Program-made: the position numbers and the translations under genes
NCBI GenBank assembly: GCA_041389725.1
Contig: JAWKRG010000002.1
Span: forward strand, 930,001 to 994,000
Direction of reading: 5' to 3'
Length of the DNA: 64,000 nt
From: Polyangiaceae bacterium
GTDB taxonomy: Bacteria; Myxococcota_A; Polyangia; Polyangiales; Polyangiaceae
Notes under the pieces: generated by a model
Told to the model about the DNA's origin: nothing
What the model saw: the letters and a program-made list of their open reading frames with translations, nothing else
The model's database searches: none
Shown: piece after piece, positions 8,843-17,762 of the stretch
Layout of the letters: each line of letters starts with the position of its first letter
Numbering within the stretch: position 1 is the stretch's first letter

Positions 8843-10075
8843 ATGAATCGGGCGATCGGATTGATTTGTGTTTCTTTTGGGTCCTTCCTGCTGGCCTGCT
8901 CGTCCACGGGCGGCAGCGGAAGTCCACTGCAAGGTGGCGGTTCGACCGCCGGCAACGGCGGCGGCGGCGGATTCGGCAACTTCGGCAACGGTGGCTCGGG
9001 CGCCATCATCAACGTCGACGGCGGCGGCGGGGGAGGCAATCTGCCGGCCAACTGCGCATCTGGCCCCAATGATGACAGCGACGGCGACGGCTACACCTTC
9101 GCGACGGGCGACTGCAACGACTGTGACGCCAACGCGAACCCCGGCGCGTACGACGTACCCGGCAACGGCGTCGACGAAGACTGCAACAATACCCCCGACG
9201 ACACCTCGGCTAGCTGTGACCAGCTGATCACCGACGTAGCCACGGCCAATCCGCAGGATGCGGCTCGCGCCATGGGACTCTGCAACTTCACCAACCCGGG
9301 CGAAAAGGCCTGGGGCGTGCTCGAAGCCAAGTACGTGCGCGCAGACGGAACCCCGGGGATCAACGACGTGAGCCACGGCATGCTCACCGGCTTCGGCCCC
9401 AACGTGGCCCCGCAAGAGGGCACGCGACTTCTGGCACTGTCGAGCGGCACTGCGCGCCAGCCTTCGGATCCCGGTTACTCGAGCCCGGGCGGGTTCGACT
9501 CGGGCACCACGGGCTTCGCGCCGGCTGGCTTCCCCAAGGACTCCAGCGCGTGTCCCGGGGTCTCGACGTCCAGTGACAAGACGACCTACAACCCCGTCGG
9601 CTTGGAACTGAAGATCCGCGTCCCGACCAACGCCATGAGCTTCAAGTATCTGTTCAACTTCTACACCTTCGAGTTCCCGGTGTTCGTGTGCGATATCTAC
9701 AACGACTTCTTCATCGCACTACAAAACCCGGCCCCTCCGAACGCGGTGGACAGCAACATCTCCTTCGACACGCAGGGTAATCCGGTGAGCGTGAACAATG
9801 GCTTCCTGGAGGTGTGCTCGGCTCAGAACGCCGGCGGCAAGAACTTCCCCTGCGCGCTCGGCAGCGGACAGCTCCAAGGCACCGGTTTCGAGGATCACGC
9901 GGCGACGGGCTGGCTGGAAACGGTATCGCCGGTCACTCCGGGCAGCGAAATCACCCTACGCTTCGCGATCTGGGACATGGGCGACGAGATTCTCGACTCC
10001 ACCGTGCTGATCGACAAGTTCCAGTTCTCGGCTGAAGAAGCGACGGGATCGAGTACCACGCCGGTACCGCGCTGA
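8843..10075 (+). CDS. lipoprotein with MopE-like Asp-rich motif and choice-of-anchor L-like domain
   Basis: A 410-aa protein starting at ATG 8843, with GGAGG seven bases upstream. Lipobox FLLAC (Cys19) is followed by a Gly-rich stretch. Around residues 72-115 there is DSDGDGY, GDCNDCDANANPGAYD and GVDEDCN, the calcium/metal-binding pattern seen in MopE-type and other delta-proteobacterial surface proteins. The C-terminal 250 residues form a beta-rich domain resembling choice-of-anchor L domains, with a final segment on stated/actual falsity of fold cues (STVLIDKFQF) common to such adhesive modules. A surface adhesion or calcium-binding role is inferred. It follows the beta-helix gene by 59 bases and may share its transcript. 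Confidence 0.8.
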   Translation: MNRAIGLICVSFGSFLLACSSTGGSGSPLQGGGSTAGNGGGGGFGNFGNGGSGAIINVDGGGGGGNLPANCASGPNDDSDGDGYTFATGDCNDCDANANPGAYDVPGNGVDEDCNNTPDDTSASCDQLITDVATANPQDAARAMGLCNFTNPGEKAWGVLEAKYVRADGTPGINDVSHGMLTGFGPNVAPQEGTRLLALSSGTARQPSDPGYSSPGGFDSGTTGFAPAGFPKDSSACPGVSTSSDKTTYNPVGLELKIRVPTNAMSFKYLFNFYTFEFPVFVCDIYNDFFIALQNPAPPNAVDSNISFDTQGNPVSVNNGFLEVCSAQNAGGKNFPCALGSGQLQGTGFEDHAATGWLETVSPVTPGSEITLRFAIWDMGDEILDSTVLIDKFQFSAEEATGSSTTPVPR

Positions 10076-10090
10076 TTCGCGAACCCATGA

Positions 10091-10121
10091 CGCGGCGAGC
10101 GAAAAACGTGCGCTCGCCGCG
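10091..10121 (+). terminator. 11-bp GC-rich hairpin after the lipoprotein gene
   Basis: CGCGGCGAGCG (10091-10101) pairs perfectly with CGCTCGCCGCG (10111-10121) around a 9-base A-rich loop, 15 bases after the stop. There is no U-run. It probably separates the lipoprotein transcript from the stress-protein gene. Confidence 0.45.
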
Positions 10122-10148
10122 ACCTGGACCGCGTGCAAAGCTCTTCGC

Positions 10149-10589
10149 ATGGCCGTGGTCCTCGCAGCGGTCGACTTCTCGCCAGTGACAGACGCGGTGT
10201 GCGAGCGCGCCGTCGTACTTTCGAAGGCGCTCGAACTCGAGCTGGTGCTGTTGCACGTGGCTGCGGACGACCCCGAGTTCGTGGGCTACGAACCTGGACC
10301 CGACAGCGTGCGCAGCGCCGTCGCCGGCCATTTGCGGGACGCACACCGCCAACTGCAAGCGCGAGCGAGCGCACTCTCGAGGGATGGTCTAGCCGTGCGT
10401 CCTTTGACCGTGCAAGGCCCCATCGTGGAGCGCATCTTGGAGCACGCAGAGCGCCTGGACGCCGCCTGGTTGGTCCTGGGCAGCCACGGCCACGGCAAGC
10501 TGTACGACCTGCTCGTGGGCAGCGTGGCGGACGGCGTCTTGCGCCGCTCGAAAGTGCCAACCGTGATGGTGCCGGCCCGCCCGCGCTAG
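10149..10589 (+). CDS. universal stress protein, ATP-binding type
   Basis: A 146-aa single UspA domain. The N-terminus AVVLAAVDFSP is the first strand and nucleotide-contact Asp. GSHGHGKLYDLLVGSV matches the G-x2-G-x9-G-S ATP-binding signature, followed by the usual SKVPTVMVPARP end strand. Such proteins are cytoplasmic and modulate stress survival by binding ATP or AMP. It is convergent with purT. Confidence 0.92.
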   Translation: MAVVLAAVDFSPVTDAVCERAVVLSKALELELVLLHVAADDPEFVGYEPGPDSVRSAVAGHLRDAHRQLQARASALSRDGLAVRPLTVQGPIVERILEHAERLDAAWLVLGSHGHGKLYDLLVGSVADGVLRRSKVPTVMVPARPR

Positions 10590-10642
10590 CGGGCCGCTCG
10601 GGAACAACCGCGTCGCGAGACCGCAATCCGCATCGGGACGGC

Positions 10643-11824
10643 TCAGAGCGCGACGGGTTTGACCTGCGCCGCTGCCCGGGTTGCGCGCTCCCGAGCCTGC
10701 TCCACGTCCTGCCCTCGGGCCACGACGACGCCCATACGCCGCTTCTCGAAGGACTCCGGCTTGCCGAAGAGGCGCAGTTCCGTTCCCTCCACGGACAGCG
10801 CCGACGCTACCCCGTCGAAGGCGATGCCGCGCGCCGCGACGCCGCCGTAGACGACAGCGCTCGCGCCGGGGCTTCGAAGTCCCGTGTCGACCGGTAGACC
10901 CAGAATGGCACGCGCGTGCAGGGCGAACTCGCTCTGGTGCTGGCTGACCAAGGTCACGAGCCCGGTGTCGTGGGGGCGAGGACTGACCTCCGAGAACCAC
11001 ACTTCATCGCCCTGCACGAAAAGCTCGACACCGAAAATCCCCCAACCCCCCAGGGCGTCGGTGATCTTCCGTGCCATGCCGCGGGCCTTTTCCAACGCGG
11101 CGGCGCTCATGGCTTGGGGCTGCCAGGACTCGACGTAGTCCCCATCGACCTGCCGATGTCCGACGGGTTCGCAGAATGCCGTTCCGGCCGCGTGGCGCAC
11201 GGTAAGCAGCGTGATCTCGAAGTCGAACTGCACTTCGCCTTCGACGATGATGCGCGGCTGCTTCACGCGCCCTGCGCTCATGGCGTACTCCCAGGCGCGC
11301 GCCACGCCGTCCCGATTCCGGATGCGGCTTTGCCCCTTGCCCGACGACGACATCACGGGCTTGACGAAGGCCGGCAGCCCAATGCCACCGTCTACGGCTT
11401 GCTCGAGCTCTTGAAGGGATGAGCAGAAAGCGTGGGCGGAGGTTGGCAATCCGCATTCGACGGCCAGCCGCCGAATGCGCTCGCGGTTCATGGTCACATG
11501 CGCCGCGTTGGCGGTGGGAATCACCTTGCAGATGCCTTCTGCCTCGATCTTCAGCAACTCGTCCGTGGCAATCGCCTCGATCTCGGGGACCAAGAGCGTG
11601 GGTCGCTCCTTTTCGACCAGTGCGCGCAAGGCCTTCGCGTCAGTCATGTCGATGGTGTGCGCCCGGTGAGCGACTTGTTGGCCAGGCGCGTGCTCGTAGC
11701 GGTCCACCGCGACGACCTCGACGCCCAGGCGTTGCAGTTCGATCACCACCTCTTTGCCCAGCTCGCCGGCTCCAAGAAACATGACCTTCGTCGCCGATGG
11801 GCTGAGCGGAGTTCCAATACGCAT
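10643..11824 (-). CDS. purT: formate-dependent phosphoribosylglycinamide formyltransferase
   Basis: A 393-aa ATP-grasp enzyme that makes formyl-GAR from GAR, formate and ATP in purine synthesis, replacing folate-dependent PurN. The N-terminal MRIGTPLSPSATKVMFLGAGELGKE is the family hallmark. The ATP-grasp core includes KPVMSSSGKGQS, EGEVQFDFEITLLTVR and FGVELFVQGDEVWFSEVSPRPHDTG. Length matches known PurT (about 390 aa). The start at 11824 is preferred over an upstream one because GGGAG lies six bases before it and the family begins there. It is divergent from the lipoprotein operon at 12053. Confidence 0.96.
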   Translation of the reverse strand: MRIGTPLSPSATKVMFLGAGELGKEVVIELQRLGVEVVAVDRYEHAPGQQVAHRAHTIDMTDAKALRALVEKERPTLLVPEIEAIATDELLKIEAEGICKVIPTANAAHVTMNRERIRRLAVECGLPTSAHAFCSSLQELEQAVDGGIGLPAFVKPVMSSSGKGQSRIRNRDGVARAWEYAMSAGRVKQPRIIVEGEVQFDFEITLLTVRHAAGTAFCEPVGHRQVDGDYVESWQPQAMSAAALEKARGMARKITDALGGWGIFGVELFVQGDEVWFSEVSPRPHDTGLVTLVSQHQSEFALHARAILGLPVDTGLRSPGASAVVYGGVAARGIAFDGVASALSVEGTELRLFGKPESFEKRRMGVVVARGQDVEQARERATRAAAQVKPVAL

Positions 11825-12052
11825 GCGATGCTCCCGGGTTGGTTCGCCCGGTGTTCGCCAAGTCCACCGGCGCGTCAACCCCCGTGCCCCTCCCTGATTG
11901 ACCTCTCATCTTCCGCCCTTCCGAACTTCCTGTGCTCTCCTGTGTGTCCGCTGCTTCCTGCCCTCTGCTTCCGAGGGCGCGTTCTCCGCGCCGAATCGTG
12001 GGGAGCGGAGCGGGAGGTGCGGCGCGGGGAGGGTTGGGGTAGAAGTCTGGAC

Positions 12053-14077
12053 ATGCGGGGTCGACTCGCCGTCGTGCTCATTGCGGGAGCTGCTTGCGTC
12101 GCCTGCGGCGACGGAGAATCCGAACGGGCTCCCGGCTACAGCGTTTTCGCCGTCCCAGAATCCCTGACAGAGCTGAAGGACGAGACGTTCTTCGATCATC
12201 CCTGGCCGAGTAGCTTCCGCTTGGAATCGGATGGCAGCGTGCGCTTCGCCGGCTACCCCAATCCGCGCGAGCTTCCACTGCTCGACCTGTACTTCGCGTC
12301 GATGGCCGGCGTGCTCGAGGGTTTCTCTCCCGCGGCGGGCGGGTTCTTGCGTTTCACGTCCCCCCTCGACCCCAAGAGCCTACCCGCGTCGCCCGCGGAT
12401 GGCTCGAGTGCCAAGAGTAGCGTGCAGCTGATCGACATCACGCCGAGCGCCGACGAATACGGCCAGCGCATGTTGATTCGCGTGCGGCTCGCGCCGAGCC
12501 CGGCCGTCTACTATCCGGACAACACCCTGGTGTTTCAGCCCGTGTATGGCTACCCGCTGCGGCCCGAACACCGCTACGCCCTCGTCGTCACCAGCAAGGT
12601 CCGCACCGCCAGCGGAGCCAGGATTCAGGCCGCTCCCGAACTGCGCGAAGTGCTGGGACTCGAAAGCGCCACCGGAGCTCGGGCCAAGCTGCGAGATGCG
12701 TGGGCACAGGACGTGAAGTCCGTCGAGACGGCAGGAGTGGTGCGTCGCGACATCGTTCACCTATCGGTGTTCTCCACGGCGGACCCGGTGGCCGAGACCC
12801 GCGCGCTGCGCGACTGGGTGGTCAAGGAATTCGACGCTCCCACGGTGCGAGCCGACACTTGGCAAAAGAACGACAAGGACCTCCGTCCCGGCGTCATGGA
12901 AGTGTACGAAGGCGTGTACGGTCCGTCTCCGGACTTTCAGCGGGGGAAGATACCCTTTGCCCAGGCAGGCGACGGCGGTGAGCTCGCTTTCGATGCTTCA
13001 GGTACGCCCGAGGTGCAACGGGAGTTCGACCTGCGCTTCACGCTGGCAGTGCCGGACTCCGCCGCATGTCCAATGCCCAGCGCAGGCTATCCCATCGTGC
13101 TCTATGCCCATGGCACCGGGGGCAGCTATCGGTCGCTACTCGGCGCGACCCATGAGGCGCGAGCGCTGGCCAAGCGCTGCATTGCCAGCATGGGCATCGA
13201 TCAAATTTTCCACGGTACGCGCCCGGGCGCCGACGGTGGCACGCCGGATCTGCTTTTCTTCAATGTCCAGAACTTGGTCGCCGCACGCGCCAACGGACCC
13301 CAGTCGGCAATCGACGTGGTGCAGCAGGCGCGCCTGTTCACAGTGTCGAAGCTGACCGTGCCCGCCAGCGTGACCTACTCAGGTAAGGAAATCCGCTTCG
13401 ACGCCACGAAACTGGGCTTCTTCGGTCATTCTCAGGGCGGGTTGAACGGTCCTCTCTATCTGGCGCTGGATGATGGCGCGCGCGGCGGAGTGCTCAGTGG
13501 CTCTGCCAGCATGATCACCATCGCGCTGCTGGAAAAAACGAAACCCTTCAACATCGCGGGCTTGGTGAAGACGATCTTCCTGGCTCTGTCGGTGGACGAA
13601 GAGGCGGAACTCGACGAGTTTCATCCCGCAATGAGCCTGGCACAGACCATCATCGATCCGACGGATCCGATCCACTACGTGCGGTACATCGCTCGCGAGC
13701 CGAGAGCAGGCTTTGCTCCGAAGAGCGTGCTGATGACCGAGGGCGTGAACGCAGACGGGAGCGGCGACAGCTACGCGACGCCCCGGGGCATCGAGGTTCA
13801 GGCAATCGCGCTGGGACTGCCTCCGCAAGAACCCGTCATCCACCCACCGCTCGAAGCGCAGTTCGACCCGAGTCTGGCGGCGGTAGCGATCCCCAAGGCC
13901 GGACTGACGGGCAACCTAGCGGACGGGAAGGCCAGCGGCGTGTTGGCGCAATGGGAGGCGGCCAAGGCGTCGGATGGACATTTCGTGATCTACGACATTC
14001 CCGAAGCCATGGACCAGTGCGCGGAGTTCATGCGCAACCTGATGGCGGAACCCGCTGGGCGAGTGCCCGCACCGTGA
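12053..14077 (+). CDS. lipoprotein with alpha/beta-hydrolase (lipase-like) domain
   Basis: A 674-aa protein starting at ATG 12053, where a signal peptide with lipobox-like Cys (AGAACVAC, Cys15 or 18) begins. The N-terminal half has an Ig-like/beta layout similar to bacterial virulence lipases. The C-terminal half has YAHGTGG (an oxyanion-type loop) and FFGHSQGG with candidate nucleophile Ser460, typical of esterases and lipases; the Asp and late His are plausible but not fixed by eye. It is the first gene of a four-gene chain: its stop overlaps the GTG of the first FadL-like gene. An exported esterase supplying lipophilic products to the porins downstream is inferred. Confidence 0.8.
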   Translation: MRGRLAVVLIAGAACVACGDGESERAPGYSVFAVPESLTELKDETFFDHPWPSSFRLESDGSVRFAGYPNPRELPLLDLYFASMAGVLEGFSPAAGGFLRFTSPLDPKSLPASPADGSSAKSSVQLIDITPSADEYGQRMLIRVRLAPSPAVYYPDNTLVFQPVYGYPLRPEHRYALVVTSKVRTASGARIQAAPELREVLGLESATGARAKLRDAWAQDVKSVETAGVVRRDIVHLSVFSTADPVAETRALRDWVVKEFDAPTVRADTWQKNDKDLRPGVMEVYEGVYGPSPDFQRGKIPFAQAGDGGELAFDASGTPEVQREFDLRFTLAVPDSAACPMPSAGYPIVLYAHGTGGSYRSLLGATHEARALAKRCIASMGIDQIFHGTRPGADGGTPDLLFFNVQNLVAARANGPQSAIDVVQQARLFTVSKLTVPASVTYSGKEIRFDATKLGFFGHSQGGLNGPLYLALDDGARGGVLSGSASMITIALLEKTKPFNIAGLVKTIFLALSVDEEAELDEFHPAMSLAQTIIDPTDPIHYVRYIAREPRAGFAPKSVLMTEGVNADGSGDSYATPRGIEVQAIALGLPPQEPVIHPPLEAQFDPSLAAVAIPKAGLTGNLADGKASGVLAQWEAAKASDGHFVIYDIPEAMDQCAEFMRNLMAEPAGRVPAP

Positions 14078-15402
14078 GCCTCCTCGGCGGAAGCGCCGGC
14101 AGCCCGAGTGCCAAGCACACGAGACGACGACTGTGTGCGAGTCTGATCCTGGCCTGCGCCTGTGGCGCGGCGACTGCCCACGCTTCGCCTGCCGACCTCT
14201 ATGGCTTCGGCCCTCGGCCGCAGAGCATGGCCGGAGCAGGTGCCGCTGTTGCTTCCGGATTCTCCTCGACCTACGCGAACCCCGCGCTGCTCGGTCTCGA
14301 GCATGGCCGCAGCCTGAGCCTCGGCTACCAGGCCGGCACTTTCTCTTTGTACGCGGAGGGACCAAATGCATCCCGACCGCCACCTCAGGAGGGAATGCAA
14401 GGCACGTTCATTGGAGTGGTGCTTCCGTTGCCCTTCGGCGGTGTGCTGGAAGACCGCCTGACCCTGGGGTTGGGCACCTACACGCCGACCGATCTGATCG
14501 CACGCGCGAGACTGCTCTATCCCGAGCGCACGCAGTTTCCCCTGCTGACGGACCGTGCCCAGACTCTGAACTTCAACCTCGGCATGGGGGTCGACTTGGG
14601 CAGCGGCTTCCAGGTCGGCGCGGGCTTCTTGGCCTTGGCGGAGCTGGTCGGCACGGTGGTGGTCCAGACGGACACCTCCGGTCGAGTCGGCACGACCGTC
14701 GACGACCAACTGGTTGCTACTTACGCGCCCATCCTTGGCGTCGCCTATCGCCACGACGACACGAAGGCGGGGCTCACCTGGCGCGGCGCGTTGGAAGGCG
14801 ACTTCGACGTCATCGTCGAGGTGAACGACCTCGGCAGCTTGGTGGTGCCCGATCTGAACATCGCCGGTGTGGCTCAGTACGATCCGATGACCCTGCAGGC
14901 GGAGGTGGCGCAGTCCTTCGGCTCCACCACGCTGGTGGGCGGCGCGACGTGGAGGCACTGGTCGGCGTTCGACGGGTTCGCCCGACCTACGGTGCGCTGT
15001 CCCGCGACGCAACCGGATTGCGAGGCGCTCACGCCAGCGGCAGTGGAGTTCGCCGACGTCGTGGTCCCCCGCCTCGGCGTCATGCACGAACTGGGCTTGA
15101 GCTCCAGCGCGAGGAGCGAGCTACGCGCCGGGTACGCCTTCGAGCCGAGCCCCCTCGGAGAGCAAACCACCGCGCTCAATCTGTTGGACAACGATCGCCA
15201 CGTCCTGGCCCTCGGCTACGGAGTCGAACTCCGAGATCCACTGCCGCCGATCAACCTCGACGTATTTTGGCAGCTGCACTGGCTCGCGCCGCGCACGCAC
15301 CAAAAGGACGCCAGCGTCGCCGCCGACAATCCTGGTGCACCGCATGTGAAGAGCGGGGGAACGCTACAAAACTTCGGCTTGATCTGTGGGGTGCAGTTCT
15401 GA
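14074..15402 (+). CDS. outer-membrane FadL/TodX-family transport protein (first copy)
   Basis: A 442-aa protein from a GTG that overlaps the preceding stop (GTGA). Signal peptide to about residue 33 (ending TAHA), then SPADLYGFGPRPQSMAGAGA and YANPALLG, the N-terminal signature of FadL/OMPP1 porins. The plug helix is followed by amphipathic beta-strands, and the protein ends in an aromatic residue (GVQF), as outer-membrane barrels do. The family moves long-chain fatty acids and aromatic hydrocarbons across the outer membrane. It is coupled to a second copy by a four-base overlap. Confidence 0.88.
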   Translation: MSLLGGSAGSPSAKHTRRRLCASLILACACGAATAHASPADLYGFGPRPQSMAGAGAAVASGFSSTYANPALLGLEHGRSLSLGYQAGTFSLYAEGPNASRPPPQEGMQGTFIGVVLPLPFGGVLEDRLTLGLGTYTPTDLIARARLLYPERTQFPLLTDRAQTLNFNLGMGVDLGSGFQVGAGFLALAELVGTVVVQTDTSGRVGTTVDDQLVATYAPILGVAYRHDDTKAGLTWRGALEGDFDVIVEVNDLGSLVVPDLNIAGVAQYDPMTLQAEVAQSFGSTTLVGGATWRHWSAFDGFARPTVRCPATQPDCEALTPAAVEFADVVVPRLGVMHELGLSSSARSELRAGYAFEPSPLGEQTTALNLLDNDRHVLALGYGVELRDPLPPINLDVFWQLHWLAPRTHQKDASVAADNPGAPHVKSGGTLQNFGLICGVQF

Positions 15403-16739
15403 TGCGCCGCAGGTTGCTCTCGAGTCTGCTCTTGCTCGCCGCGCCGCGTGTTGCGGGGGCCAATCCAGCCGACACCTATGGACTCGGTTCCCGCTCGACG
15501 GCCTTGGGCGGCGCGATGAGCGCGAGTGCGAGGGATTTTTCTGCCTGCTACTACAACCCCTCGGGGCTGGCGCTCGCGCGAGGCACGGACTTGACCGTCG
15601 GCTACGCCCACGTGTCGCACGACCTGGAGATGAACGGGCACGACAGCCAGGTCGACCCTGCCCACGGCATCGTCGGCGGCGCCGTTGCCCCCGGGAGCAT
15701 CGCAACGCTTCCCTTCGCTTTTGGCATTGCCACCCATCTGTCGGACGAACGACTCAGCCGTGCGCGGAGCACACGCCAGGACACACCGCGTTGGGTGTTC
15801 TACGACAATCGGCCTCAACTGCTCTACTTGTCGGCGGGCCTGGCGATCCGCCCCTTTCCCTGGCTCGCCGTGGGAGGCGGCATCACCTGGTTGGCGGCCA
15901 CCCAAGGACGCTTCGGCATTCGCGGTACGGCCGTTCTGCCTTCGGGTAGCCGTACCGAGTACGACTCCCGCCTGGAACACGAGGTCGACGCCGACTTGAC
16001 CTCCGTTCGCTACCCGCAAGCGGGCGTGACCATCAGCCCCAATCGCGACCTGGATCTCGCCGTCGTCTATCGTGGAGAAGCGGAGATCGCCCTGGCCATC
16101 GACGCCGAGTTGCAGGGCAACATCGATGCTACTTTGCTGGAAGTGCCTGCCCGATACACCTTGACCTCGCACACTACCAACGCCTTCATTCCCCAGCAGG
16201 TCGTGGTTGGAGGGGCCTATCAGATCACGCCGGAACTGCGCGCCTCCGTCGACCTGACCTGGCTGGACTGGTCCGCCTACGAAAGTCCAGCGAGTCGCTC
16301 ACGCACGGTTTTGGAAGCGGATGTGCCTGCGGGGTTCGAGCTTCCCGAGAATCCCAAACCGACCGAAGTTCGCGACCCTGGCTTCGAGGACCGCATCGTG
16401 CCGCGCCTTGGCCTGGAGTATCAACTGGAGGCCGCGCGAGATCTGAAGATCCCACTGCGGGTCGGCTACTTCTACGAGCACTCGCCGGTGCCCCCGCAGT
16501 CAGGAGTCACCAACTTCGTGGACGCGAACCGGCATGCGTTTTCGATGGGTAGCGGGTTCGTGCTCGAAGAGCCAGGCGAGGTATTGCCTGGGGACCTGCG
16601 TTTCGACATGCATGCGCAGGTCTCGCTCCTGCCCACTCGCGTGACGCTGAAGGACAGCGCCGCGGACTACGTCGGGGACTATCGAGCACGAGGTACGATC
16701 TTCAACCTCGGTGCGGCAGTCAGCGTGGGGTTCCGATGA
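15402..16739 (+). CDS. outer-membrane FadL/TodX-family transport protein (second copy)
   Basis: A 445-aa protein whose ATG overlaps the stop of the first copy (TGATG). After a short signal peptide it has ANPADTYGLGSRSTALGGA and YYNPSGLALA, the same FadL N-terminal signature, then a barrel of about 14 strands. It is clearly diverged from the first copy, so this is an old duplication that probably differs in substrate. Its stop overlaps the next lipoprotein start (ATGA). Confidence 0.87.
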   Translation: MRRRLLSSLLLLAAPRVAGANPADTYGLGSRSTALGGAMSASARDFSACYYNPSGLALARGTDLTVGYAHVSHDLEMNGHDSQVDPAHGIVGGAVAPGSIATLPFAFGIATHLSDERLSRARSTRQDTPRWVFYDNRPQLLYLSAGLAIRPFPWLAVGGGITWLAATQGRFGIRGTAVLPSGSRTEYDSRLEHEVDADLTSVRYPQAGVTISPNRDLDLAVVYRGEAEIALAIDAELQGNIDATLLEVPARYTLTSHTTNAFIPQQVVVGGAYQITPELRASVDLTWLDWSAYESPASRSRTVLEADVPAGFELPENPKPTEVRDPGFEDRIVPRLGLEYQLEAARDLKIPLRVGYFYEHSPVPPQSGVTNFVDANRHAFSMGSGFVLEEPGEVLPGDLRFDMHAQVSLLPTRVTLKDSAADYVGDYRARGTIFNLGAAVSVGFR

Positions 16740-17758
16740 AAAGCATCTTTCGCACCGGGTCCGTGTTCGGATTCTTTGCCCTCAGTGCGTGCGCCACCCT
16801 GGCGAGCGAGGCCGGCGACGATGACGCATTCCGACCCAACTCCTTGGCCGGGCCCTTCCGCTATCTGGTGCGCCCGGAGCTAGCAAGCACTCCACCGTAC
16901 ACGTTGCGACGCAAGAACGTTGACCACAGCGACGCCACCGTGATCGCGCTCGACGGAGACCGCGTCGCACTCTACGCGAGTGCCGAGATTGCTGGAGTGG
17001 CGGGGATTTACCGCTTCGTTGCGGAAGACGGACGCAGCTTCGCGGAGCAGCCAGAACCGACTTCGCCGGTTCTGGTCCCCAGTCAATCTTGGGAGGGCTC
17101 TGCCGTTGGAGCTCCGAGCGTTCTTCGCGTGGGCAGCGAAGTGTGGATGGCCTACGCCGCCGACGGCGGCATCGGAATCGCGCGCTCTTCAGACGGGATG
17201 AACTTCGACAGCCCGGCGCAACCGAGCCTGAGTTCGGACGCCGCCCCCAACTGGGAGGCCGGCGACACGGTCCACGCGCCCGCGCTCTTCGCCGCGGGCG
17301 ATGGTGAGATCCGCATGCTCTACGCCGCGGGCGGAAGTCTGGGCGAGGCACGCGCCGGTAGTGGAACGACCTTCGAACGCATGCCGGAACCCGTGCTCGG
17401 CCCGGGCAGCGGGGATGCATTCGACGCCGCGGGGGTAGACGATCCCGAAGTGTGGCTGGCCGTCAGCGCCGAAGGGCGGCGCGTCACACGCGTCTACTAC
17501 ACGGGCGCGACGGCTGCCGGTGCTCGTGCCATCGGCTTCGCTGGCCGCTTCGGTGCTAGCGGACCGCTCACTCGCAATCCAGTGCCGGCCTTGAGTGGCC
17601 CGCGGTTTCCCCGCGCGCCAGCAGTACTGCCGCGCTCGGGCCACACGCTACTCTTCGTGACGCAGTTCGCTGGCAGCGGCAGCGGCGAGCAGTTTCCGGC
17701 CCTGGCGGTAGCCGTGGCGCCGGCGATCGTGCAGCTACCCGCGGCGACTCCCCTCTGA
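16736..17758 (+). CDS. lipoprotein with beta-propeller-like (GH43/sialidase-like) fold
   Basis: A 340-aa protein with lipobox FFALSAC (Cys19). The mature part alternates W-x-A-Y-A-A/G-I-x-R-S-x-D-G-x-x-F repeats (for example MAYAADGGIGIARSSDGMNF), a pattern seen in five-bladed propellers of the GH43/GH32/sialidase type. Catalytic carboxylates are not evident, so binding rather than hydrolysis is possible. It is the last gene of the hydrolase/FadL/FadL operon, ending five bases from the convergent SulP gene, and may be a surface partner of the porins. Confidence 0.7.
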   Translation: MKSIFRTGSVFGFFALSACATLASEAGDDDAFRPNSLAGPFRYLVRPELASTPPYTLRRKNVDHSDATVIALDGDRVALYASAEIAGVAGIYRFVAEDGRSFAEQPEPTSPVLVPSQSWEGSAVGAPSVLRVGSEVWMAYAADGGIGIARSSDGMNFDSPAQPSLSSDAAPNWEAGDTVHAPALFAAGDGEIRMLYAAGGSLGEARAGSGTTFERMPEPVLGPGSGDAFDAAGVDDPEVWLAVSAEGRRVTRVYYTGATAAGARAIGFAGRFGASGPLTRNPVPALSGPRFPRAPAVLPRSGHTLLFVTQFAGSGSGEQFPALAVAVAPAIVQLPAATPL

Positions 17759-17762
17759 ACGG

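Noticed and set aside
11432..12052. Long upstream extension of the lipoprotein gene at 12053
   Set aside because: It runs antiparallel through purT, lacks protein character, and the signal peptide begins at ATG 12053.
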